Shown here one piece after another: positions 44,833 to 56,800 of a stretch of 64,000 nt of DNA. Below the pieces are notes generated by a model. The model saw only the letters and a program-made list of their open reading frames with translations. It was not told the origin of the DNA and did no database searches. The first letter of the stretch is position 1; every line of letters begins with the position of its first letter. The stretch is from positions 1 through 64,000 of the forward strand of contig CAYWRU010000008.1 of assembly GCA_964460795.1 (NCBI GenBank), read 5' to 3'. A program made the translations under genes and the position numbers. Source of the stretch: CAZOOM01 sp964460795. Its GTDB lineage: Bacteria; Omnitrophota; Omnitrophia; Omnitrophales; Aquincolibacteriaceae.

Positions 44833-47800
44833 TCCGCGCCGAACTTCGCACTCTGACCTCAGTTGCGGAATCCATGCCGAATTCTTCCTCCAGCGATTTT
44901 AATCTCTCCGTTGAGCAATCACACAAAATGGGCAATACGGAATCTGTCCGCTCTGAAGTGCGGAGAAATCTATCGACCGCAAAACTCATCAAGAGTTTGG
45001 ATTCAAGAAGCGCATTTGTGCGCGCCAATGCACTTTCAAAAATTCAGTTTTCTGATGCTGTGCAGGATCCCGCCATCAAAAAAGCACTGATTCGGGTTTC
45101 GCTTCATGATTCTCAATATCCGCTTCGAGATATGGCTTTCCACCTTTTGACTCAGATTTTAGATCCTGCTGAAAAAGAAGCTTTCCGTAAGCAGAAGTTT
45201 GCTCGCTGGAGCCAGGTTTCTGACTTTAAAAAACAATACCGCGAAAACCACTATCAGCATCTCATTCACCACTTAGAATTATTGAAAAGTCTCAAAGATG
45301 CCCGAGAATTTGCTCAGCATCTTGCGTATTTTATCGTCGAATATTTTACTCCGGGTGCCCCGCAGTATTTTACAAGCTATTTTGAAAAAACCTGGCGCCG
45401 CCTTATGTGGGCCGATGAATCGGGGGAAATCTCCAGAATTTTTTTCAAGATGGTCACCTGGCATTTTGAAGCTTCTTTTAAGCGTCAAGATGTCATTGAA
45501 GATTTGGGGGCTGAGGAAACTCGATTCTTACGACAGGTCGAAAGGGATTTGCGCATTCAAAAATTTGTGGCAGATGTCGATCCGCCGACCGAGTCTATTA
45601 CCTTTTACCTGGCTTCTCTGGATCAAGACACGGAGCGCAAGCGTTTTGCTTACCTGCTCTCGGGGCTTCTGAACCGCAATACGGCTAAAAAACGGCGGGA
45701 AGTTAAGGACATCATTTTTTCTATTTCGGGACAGGATGATCCGGGCTTTGTGCGAACGCCTTTAGAAATTCAAATGGAAAGTGGTGCCCTCAAAGATGGG
45801 CACTTTCCTATCAAAGCAGATTTTGGAATTCAGCTTTTCCCGGCAGAGTATCGGAGTGTGGATTACCTGACGTCGCGACTCATGCCGGGTATTTTGTCCG
45901 ATGCGCGCATCCTGGCTTTGTTTTGGGATGATCACACGTCTCATCAGCTCAGTTATGCACATGTATTTGACTCCTTTGCCTATGCTCGTTTTTATGACCG
46001 CACGATTGAAGGGAAACGGACGCTCGTTGTCGCGGAAATTCAAAGCGATAATTACCGCTACTTTAAAGAATCCAGAAAAGATTTAAAGGATTGGTCGCTC
46101 GCGGTGAGGTTAATGCTTGAGCATTATGCTCTCACTCAAGGCTACGACCAGATTGTTACGCCCTCTGCAAAAACAGTGGTGGCTCGCTGGCAATATACAG
46201 GAAATGCAAAGGGAATGAATCCTGATTTGGCCCGGGTTATTTATGATCACAGAAAATTAAAGCGTTGGGGCTATGATCCCAAAAAGTTATCGATCGAATG
46301 GGAGAGGGGGGTGAACGGTGAGCGTGAGTGGTGGGTGAAATCTCTTCATGGACTGTCCTATGAAGCAGAACTCCGAGATTTATTCAAGCCCGCTGGAGCG
46401 CCTCAAGCTAAGCAGGGCGGTCCGGTTGAAATTGTGATGGATAGCCTCCAGTATCCTTTTTTTATTCCCGATTACCGAAAATGGGCCTCTCGGTTTAATT
46501 TTGAATTTGGAAGACAGTTTTCTCCACGGCATTTTTTTGAAAAAAGCGCACAAATGATGGTGGTCGCAGATCTCGTGGGGATGGCGGGATTTCTTCCATA
46601 TTATTTTGAACAGGGGTCAAATGAAGTGGTGATAGGGGCTTGGATGGGGAAGAAGATTCAGTCATTTCTAACGGTAAAAGAGCATGCCTTCTTCCATCTT
46701 CTGACGTTCTTAAAAATCTCGGGAGTCAATCGGGCGCGCTTAATCTTTAATGATGTTTATGAGAGGCAGAAGAGCGAAGAAATGTTTAAAGAGGCCCTTT
46801 CGGCAGGCCTTATCGATTTAACAAGCCACGCGATGCTTCGTGTGGTCGACGAGAAATTGATACGGCCGCTCACCATCAATCCTCATTTTCGTGCCTGGCA
46901 CCGTGAAGAATTTTCCTACCCTTACGATCCGGGATGGCCGCTTGTGAAGGCTTTAATGCACAGCTGGTTTCCAGTCCTTGGGAAAAAGGTATTATCGAAT
47001 TCCAAAAATGAAGGCGATTCAACAGCTGACAAGCCGGTAAGCGTTGGGGAAGGAAACAAGCCCGGGCGTTCGGAACTCCGATCTCTGACCTCCGTCACCG
47101 AATCGATGCCAAATTCTTCCTCTGCCGACTTCAATCTCAAGGCTGATCAGATCCTTCACAATTCTATTTTTCGCTCTGAGGTTCGGCATAGCGATAAGCA
47201 AACGGCGATTCAGAAATTGTCTCAATTTTTTGATTTTATCGAAAATCAGATGCGCTCTTTTTCTGCCCCTTCTTCAGCGGCAGCAGGATATCTGACTCAA
47301 ACAGTAGGCGGACTGGCCGCACGTGTTGATGCTCTAAATTATACAAGAAAAAAAGGGAGAACTTTAAAAGTCACGGAAAGGGGCGGCCTTTTTGATGAGT
47401 TTCCGGATTACGGTGAATTTTTAGATCAATTGCTTCATCTCTCTGTTTCGGAAATATTGGAAGCTGGACACAAAGCGGTCAGAAAATATGACCCTTCAGT
47501 GAGTTTTGAAAGTTTATATGATTCTTTTTTTAGGATGCGGTTTCAAGCGATTACTTCATCCGACAAACAAATCGAATACCTTGTTGATCATTTGATTCCA
47601 GACAAAGCATTGTCAGAAGAAGAGTCTAAGGTGGACACAAGGGTTAGTTTCTTAAGTCAAGCCGTGCTTGCTCAAATATTTCGGGAACATGGAGGCGAGG
47701 CCGTTACTTTTGTGGCGAGAAAATTTGCGTTGGAAAATGACAAAGGCAAGCCGGGAGCCTGTGTGAAGAAACTCGAAGACATCATTGCCGCTCAGAAAAA

Positions 47801-50800
47801 ACGTTCCGAGGTGCGTTCATCCATTGCGGATTCTGGATTTCAGAGTGCGGAATTTAAGAAACAAAACAGAAATGTTTCAGGCCATCCGCAATCTGCATTC
47901 CGCATTCCGAAATCGGAACGCTCCGAGGTGCGGGCTCAAAAAAAGAGCTTGAATTCCGGAATAGAAAAGATCATCTCGTCAAAAAATTGGGAGAGGCTAC
48001 CCTTCTATCGTTTTTTTAATACTCCGGCAAGTCAAAAAGCATCTGTCTCTTTATTAATAGGGGGATTATTAGGGATCGTTACTGTTTTAATCGGCGGCTA
48101 TTTAACTTGGGACCATTTCCAGTCTGGTTTTTATGCAAGCGCCGCGTATACGGTCTTGATTTCATCCCAAATTATCGCCTGGGCTTTTGGGCTTGGTGAA
48201 CTTGTAATCTTAAATATACTCCTAGTTTTTTCACCTAAACAAATTTCTCAGCAGTCTGCTCCTCAATCTGTATCAAATGAAGAACTGCCCTCAGTAACTG
48301 TTCTCATTCCTGTTCGAAATGAACCCGTTGAGCTTGTGATGGCGACTTTAAAGGCAGCGCTTAGACTTGATTATCCCTTAGGCAAGCTTGAAATTATAAT
48401 CATTGATAACAGCACTACTGTTGATGCTCTGAAACAGCCAATCTTACAAAATGCTTATAAAAAATTAAAAGAGGCTCTAGAAAACCTTGAGGAAGTACAA
48501 ACATTTCGAAAACAGCATGGCTCAGATGCGTTAACTTTAATTCATCGGGAAGGCACGAAAGGTTTTAAATCTGGCAATTTAAATTTGGGGATGGCTTCCA
48601 GTCGAGGTGACTTCCTGCTTCAATTGGATGCCGATTCCCTTGTCAAGCCTGAAACGCTTCGAGTGGTGATGCCAGAATTTGTTCATCATGAAAAAAACCG
48701 CAGAGGATACGAACCTAAACTGGCTTTTGTTCAAATGGGGCTTGAGGTTTCCAATCATTCTGAAAATCTTTTGGCCTCATCTCTGGCCAGTCTACATGCA
48801 ATGGTGGAGCGTTTTTGGCGGCCTCTTCGGAAAAGTTACCGATTTGAAACAGGTTTTGGTCATCATCTTATCTTAAGCCGCAGGGCCATCGATGAGGCCG
48901 GAGGTTTTCCGGAAGATATCGGATCCGGAGAAGATACTGATTTGTCGATTGCTATTCAACTACTTGAAGATGAGGAGGGGCATTCGCGATGGGTTGGAGA
49001 GCGCGCTGATTACCATCGCCTGGGGGAGACTTTGCCCCATCAATTTTACGCCCTAAAGGTCCAGCGCTGGAGATGGGTATACGGCAATTCGCAATTATTT
49101 TTTAAGTATTATAAGGCGATTCTTAAATCTCATCTGCCTTGGTATAAGAAATATTCTTTGCTATTTGATCTTGGAATATTTATGGCCACCGCACTCGTGA
49201 TTGTTTCAGCTGCTCTCATCCCCCCCGTGTTGATAGGCGGTATTTTATCGGGCGAAATGCTCATTTATCCGATGGCCTTAAAAATGGTGATCATGCTGAG
49301 TTGGACAGCAGGATTTGTTGCTATTTACATTGCGGCCATGCACTTTTTTGCTCAAAGCGAAGAAAAGGCTGGGCTCAATATTGTTCTGTCTTTTATTTGC
49401 AATTTGTTGATTGGTTTTGCACTTATCCCAACGATTCTTCACGCGGTTTGGAGGACCTTGGTAACTTCTCAGGAAGATTTTCATGTCACTCCAAAAGGGA
49501 ACAGCATAAAACCAACGATCCGAGATACGTTTAAGAAAAATCGTCCTGAAACATTTTTGGCTGTTTATTGGCTTATCTTTATTTCATTCATTCCGTTGGC
49601 GTTTGGTTATACCATCCCAGCGCTTTTATTAAGTGCAGGACTCATCGCATGGCCATTTCACGAAGTTATTTCAGGGACACTTCACAAAGCAAAGCTTGCA
49701 ATAAGCACGTTTCAAAGGAATTTTTTTGAAATAGAAATAAGTACAAATCGAAATATTCAAACCTCGCATGGATGGCTAAAGCGGACTTCTTTTTGGATAC
49801 TGGCAGCAGTTATTTTTGGTGGTGCAGCTTATTTACGTTTTCATCATCTTGATTATGCCGGACCTTGGATGGACGAGGCAACTTATCTTTTGACGGGACG
49901 GGATATCGGAAATCCAGATTCTGGAATTGGGAATAATGGCTGGAAATGGACCTACCCGGTTCTCGCGGCTTGGGGAGAATCCTTGTATGGATCTTTTGTG
50001 GGAGCTCGTATGGTCAACGGAGTCATTGGCATGATGACTTTATTTTTCATATATCTATTTTCACGTTCTGTAGTGAAAGGATATTTTGTCGAATCTTCCG
50101 GACAAGCAAAGATCGAAAATATTTATGCTTTAGCTGCAGTCGGAGCTGTTGCTTTTTCATCTCATTTTATTTTTATCAGCCGATTGGCCACTTATGATGC
50201 GCTTGCCTATGGGCTTTTTGCTCTTTCTCTTTATCTAACTCACGAGGGGGCCCAATCTAAAAAAAGAAATCTGCTTCTGGCAGGAAGTCTTGTTTTGTTC
50301 CTAAGTTTTTTATCAAAGTACGTTATTGTGTTGTTCCTTCCTTTTATGATGAGTTACGCACTCATGCTCGGAAAAAATGCCCGACATTGGCTCACGCATT
50401 ATGCCCTGCCTTTTTTTATTCTCTGGGGACTTTTTTTTATCGGAAATTTTCATGCTGCGGCGGTGATGGCTCATGGAGTGAGCGGTTACTGGGTGAATAA
50501 TGATCTTTTAGGTGTTCTTGGTCTGACTTTAAAATCTTTGGGGCCATTTACACTTTTGACAGCTCTCGGAGTATTTTTTCTTCCCAAGGACAAACGGACT
50601 CAGGCAGGGTGGCTTGTTGGTGGAGCATCTTTTTTGATTTTGTACCATGTCTATGAGAGACATATTCAGGCCCTAGAAAAAGGGCTGGCGGCAGTATTAA
50701 TTATTGTTTCGCCTCTAATTGGCATCGCAGCAGCACGGCTTTTCTCAATGCAAATATTAAAATCCCGTGTTGCAAAACTTTTTGGCGTCTTATGCATTGT

Positions 50801-53800
50801 GGGGATACTTTCAGCCGCTTTATCGGGGCATTTTAAATCTTATCAGAAGCCTTTTTGGGAAGATCTCTATGGACCCATCGAAGTGATCATGCGTGAAAGC
50901 CAAAAACTTCAAAATCCAGTTATTTATACAACGCGCTCCGGCGAACTGCTTGTTTTTGCTCCGATGTTAAGAGAATTTGTTAATAATAAAACCCTTGTAT
51001 TGCATATGCCAGAAAAACTTACGGATGGGGAGCGTTATAACGGCTGGGATTCGAGTGAAATTATACGCGGAATTCTCAGTGAAAAATTTGACATAGTGCA
51101 TATTACTCCTGAATATTGGGAAGGCTGGAATCCAGATGACAAAATGTTTTCAAGGCAACTTCAGAACGCCTTAAAGAAAAGAGGATATCAGCAAATTTTC
51201 TTCGATGACAGGCCGCGATCCACTTCAATAGGACAAGTTCGCTGGCCCAGTATGTCACGTGTATTTATTCATCCTCGTGTAACCCCATCAACAATGCCAA
51301 CTCGTAATAGAAGTGAAATCCGTTCCCGGTGGGAGATGCAGGGATTAAAGGGTGCGGATTTACGATCGCTGATGGGAGCAGCGGAGCTCGTTGCTTCATC
51401 CAATCATCCATCGACAATCTCTAATCTTGAATCTGTTTCCCGCTCCGCCTCCGTCGATAGCGCCGGAGACAAGCGGTCCGAAGTACGCCAGCCGAATGCG
51501 GATTCTGGATTTCAGAGTGCGGAATTTAAGAAACGAAACAGAAATGTTTCAGGCCATCCGCAATCTGCATTCCGCATTCCAAAATCGGAACGCTCCGAGG
51601 TGCGGAGTGCCCCTGTCGCTGCAGGGGTGGATTCAAAGACCGGTGCCGGGGTTGCGCTTGTTGTGCGGGATCAACAGATACCGATCCGAAATCTTTCCTC
51701 TGATTTGTCCGGGATCACCGAGGAATTAGAAAAATTAAAAGAAAAATATTTCTTACCTGGTTCAATAGAAATTAAAAAAGGCGAGGGTCGAATTATATTT
51801 GAAGATTCAGCTGGGGCACCTCATAGAAAGATTTTGGAAAGCTTTCCCCCCATCCAGGTAAATTTGCATGGGGCAGATGGATTGCAAAAATCAGATCTGC
51901 AGTTTGCCGAAGAACTCGCAAACGCTCTCAATATTATTTTGCGCCGCTTTGTTTCGCCCGAAAACCTTAGGGGCAAGGTTGAAGAGCTTATCAAAAAACA
52001 TTTTCTTCAGGGGAAGCCTGTTGACATCAAATTTGTTTGGGCGCGGCCTGATGATACGTTATTTTCTTGGCCGCACCATGACATCGTTGGAGAATTCAGC
52101 GGCATTCAAGATCCTGCATTAACCCAGGTTGTAACACGTGTATTGAATCGGATTACAACACAGGACATCTATCCTCAGACAGGAGCTTGGATATTTGATG
52201 CGATTCCCATTACTCGCCAAGGACTCAAAAAAGAACGATGCATTTATATCCGCGCGATTCGATCAACCACTTTTCAATCTGAAAAGAGAGTATTAGGCGG
52301 CGAGCAAACGGACAGACATAAGCGCTCGGAAGTGCGCATGAGTTATCCATTGGAGTTGAAATCTAGGATTGAGTCAATAGAGAGAGTGATTGGAAAGGAG
52401 ACTATTCTTGAGGCTGGAGCAGAATTTCAGCTGGAAATGCCTGCTGAGCAACTTCATAAGGCCGAATCATGGTTAATCGACGCTTTGGCAGGGCTCTATC
52501 TGAAGCATAAGCATTCCATTGAGCACGAGCAAACTGCTTTAGGAAAAGAGGGATGGGTGGCGCATCTTTTTGATCACATGAAGTCTATGCTGGCAGCATC
52601 TCGGTTAGCCACAACCGATAAAGTAATTTATCAACAAAATTTTCTTAAAACATTCGACACATTGTTGAATCTTATTCTACCTTATTATGAAACTTCCCAA
52701 AGCAGGGCGTGCGCTGCTGTAGAACGGCACCTGTGGCTAAATCTGCTTGCGTCGCCTGAAAACATTCTCGACAAGATCCGAGTGCGCAGTCGTCATGGAG
52801 CACAATTTCCATTAAGCGACTATAAAATGATCGAACTTGTACCGGATATCCATCAAATAACAGGCGCAATCGAGCTTGTACCCCATGCGATCGGTTCGAC
52901 TACTTTGACGTTAAAATTGCACAGGATTATTAACGTTACTGGTCACGGAGCGTTTATTGAAGAGCGGCGCAGATTAACACAGGAATTATGGAAAAATATT
53001 TCTGATGTACAAATTTTGAATGTTGCCCAATCACTCTATACTCATAGAGCACCAATGCCTGATTGGCTCGCGCAGAATGAGGTGATCATACAACGCGAAT
53101 CAAGCCGTGCAGCTGTTATTATTCAAAGGGCTCCGGAAGAGTTTCGCTCCAAGGCCCTTCCATTTCGGGGCTTGCGATCTGAAATGAGAGAAATTTCAGC
53201 GGGGAGTTTCAAGCCGGACCAGGCGGCGCTCGAAAGCCAGCAGGTCATCCCTGGTGGCAACGGTATCCAGAGACATTTTGATGTATTTAATGTCCGTCTT
53301 CGTTCGTTCGGCGTCCGTCTTTATCTGGACAAGATCGCCTTCGATCCGGTCAAGCCTGCCTTCAATACCCTCAAAACGGTGCTCAAACTGTTCAAAACCG
53401 GTTTCGACTTTTTGCTGAAGGCTGTTCAGTCCTTCACCGAACACACGGAACGAGCTTTGGATGTCTTCGAGGATCACTTTGAACTCCCGTTCACGGGAAT
53501 CGGACTTGTTAAATCTATTTCTAGCCACGTCTTTTCTCCTTTGAGGGACTTGGCGCTTTTAAGAGGGGACGGAATCGTATCAGCGGGGAGCGAGGTTGTC
53601 AATCCTTCCTTTTTTTCCGCATTTTCTCCTGCCTTCCGCGCTGAGATGCTGGCAAAAACAGTACACAGTACTCAGTACACAGTCCATAGTTCAGAATCAA
53701 AATTCCGCAATCCGCATTCCGCATTGGAATCCCGCTCCGCCTTCGTTAGCAATAGCGCCGGAGACAGTCCCGCCAAACTGGAGGCGGGTAAACGCTCCGA

Positions 53801-56800
53801 AGCGCGCTCAGATCAGAGTGTTGGTGCCGACACTGATTTTAGAAGTCTTCTTTCTGAAAAAACACCGGGACTCGCTGCGGTTCTGAGAAAGGTTATTGAA
53901 CGATCACAATTTGATCGCTGTAATCGAGAGATGCGCCGGTTGTCCTCCATCAATGACTATGAAATACAACCCTATCCGCCCTTGTCGGAAGATTTTTTTA
54001 AATCGTTGAATAAAAACAAAACAGGATTTTGGGCTTGGTTGAGTGAGCGATTTCTTGATACTAGGCGTGAAGATGCTTTTGCCTTTTTCATGTTCAATAT
54101 CTCCCTAAGCCGGAAAAAACTCGAGGATATATTTGGCGATCAAAAAAAATACATCAACGATTTTATGGAGACGGGGCTTTTTGTCAGGACTACTGATGGC
54201 CGCATCCGTCTGAATGGTCTTTCACTGGCATCTCATCAGTTGCCGAATGGAGAAGTACTCTATGTTTTTGCGGATGCTTCAAATCTTATTAAAACCGGCA
54301 AGCAGGCTGCGCGGATCTATCTCCAAATGGATTCCTATCTCTTGATGAAGCGCATGTCAAAAATACAAGGTATCTCGGGATATGTTGTGGAGCCGGCTTC
54401 GGGTTCAGGGATTCAACTTATTGCTGCGCTGAAGCAATTCCCTGGTATCCAAAAAGCCATTGGGGTCGAGATTGATCAACGGGCGCTCCAGGTATCTTGT
54501 TTCAATGCTCTTTTGAATGGTGTGAGCAACAAAATGGTTTTGGTGGATAGTGAGGCGGGTTTAAAACGCGAACTTCAGGGAAACCGCATTTCATTTGCCC
54601 TCATGAATCCTCCTTTTATAGCTATTCCGGATGAGCTTCGATTGGGTGGAACATTGCCGGCAATGCATACGAAAGACATCTATCCGCGCTCGGGTTGGGG
54701 CGGTCCCGATGGATTGACGGTGACCAAGCAGCTTCTTGACATGATTTTCCCCCTTTTGCAGGACGAAACCAGGGTTTTGATTATGTCGCAATTTGCCGGT
54801 GATTCAGCAGGCCCGCAAAAAATCAAAGACTTTATTGATTCTAGACCAGGAATGGAGTTTTCTTTTGAGCGTTTGCAGCCGGAGCAGTTGAAAGTGATTG
54901 CCAGAGAGGGTGAAAGCATTACGTCCATGGATTGGGCGCATTATGTCGCACGTCACATGATCCCATTTCTTGATTTAGGGACTCTGAACCCAATGGCAGT
55001 GGCCGTAGGTGTGACGATAAGCTTTTGGGAGTCCTTCGAAGAACAGGGGATTACTCATTTCCATTCCGGATTTGTCCTCCTGACCAAGCGCTCCCGTTCC
55101 GCCTCCGTTAGCAATAGCGCCGGAGACAGTCGCGCCGAAGTGCGGGCGAAAGAGCCATCAGAGAAAGGAGCAGCTCAGTCGAAAATGTTTGATAGAACAC
55201 TGCAAGCAACATTAAAAAAATTCACACTTTCGTCCCGTGAAGACCAATTAATTACACAGGTCAATCAAATTCTGGATGAGACATTGAAGATAGCTGTTCA
55301 CGAAGCTCTTCGAGCAGATTATGGCGCTATAGTTCTGGACTCAGGCGTGTCAGGTTCGACTGCCAGGCAAACACAAACAGGTATCCCATTTGATTTTGAT
55401 GTGTCTGTGAACTACAGAGGCGAATTTGAAAAGCACGAGAGACTTTATGGCGTTCTTGATGTTATGAAAAAAATACTTGTGGAACAGCATAGTGCAACGT
55501 TCGAAAAATTTTTGAGCTGTTTCCTCGGCCGAGATTCGTCAGCGTTAGAAGTTGAAGTTATGCCGTTCGACCGTAGAAGCGCACGACTTTCTGTGGGTAG
55601 ACTATTGTTGTTTGATAAAAACAATCCGGAAATGAAGTTCAGGGTGGATGTCGGAATTAATCCGGAAGAATGGCATTTTAATAACTTAGGGTACACTCGA
55701 AAATTTAATGAGCAATTGGCTGCAAAGTCTCCCGAAGAACGGTCCGATATTCTTGCGAATATTCGATTATTAAAACATATTTTGTCACGTCTCGGCATAT
55801 ACAAAAAACCAGGCTTACAAAGTTTAGGGACTGAGAAGATGATTCTGCGTTTAGGAGGCGGCAGCCTTAATAGAGCGTTGGAAGAGGTTTATGAAAGGGC
55901 TGTTGTGACCGACGATGGAAAAGCTTATTATGTTTTTACGCCATTAGGTCAAATAGTGGATGAAGAAAGAAAGCAAGTAATTCCAACAGAAGAAGACGGA
56001 ATCCCTGAATTTTTCAATAAACCTCGGATGAGCGAGGAGAAATGGGAAATTCTGGTTAAGCTGGCACGCTGTTTTCATGAGACTAAGAAAAACGATCAGC
56101 CCTTTGACATAGAAACCATTATTCAACAAACGCTCAATGAGGCTTCTGGCACAAAGCTGGCTGCTAGCCGCGCCGAACTCCGCACTCTCGCTTCCGTCGC
56201 TGAATCCATGCCGGATTTTTCCTCCCCCGACTTCAATCTCACGGCCGGTCAGATGTTGAACAAATCTATTTTTCGCTCTGAAGCGAGAAGGCTGAATTCA
56301 AAGGTTCGTGATGTTTTTCATCTGAAACAAGAAGCCGCGGTTGTGATGGAGCAATCCAGAATTGATGCGCTTTCGCCGGAAATGTATCAGGAGCTTCTGG
56401 CCCTTGCGGTACTGAACCGAAGTGAATTACGGCTCGTGATTCCGGATGGAGTCCATGGGAAGTACAGCGCGCGCATTGCGGAGCTTCAAAAAATGGCCTC
56501 GGTCTCTTTTAAAATTCCTGCGGGGATGAGTCTTGAAAAGATTCCGGTGATTGGATTTTCCGATTCTTCTGATACGCTGGCGCAGTTTCAAACGCGGCTG
56601 GATGCTAAACTTGCGGAGCGAATTCAGCACTCCGCGTTTTTGCTTGAACAGCCGGGATCTATTGGCTTTGGAATTCTCTTTGCCTCAAATTCCGATCAAG
56701 CCCCTCGCAATCCGAATGGATTCCATCACGATCCAAGCGGTTATTGGACGGACCAGGTGCGTTCCGAACTTCGCGCCTATGCCGTCATTTCCTCCGCCGC

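Noticed and set aside
53196..53590. Insertion sequence or transposon
   Set aside because: There is a direct repeat pair, but no transposase and no terminal inverted repeats; the 110-aa product is a coiled coil.
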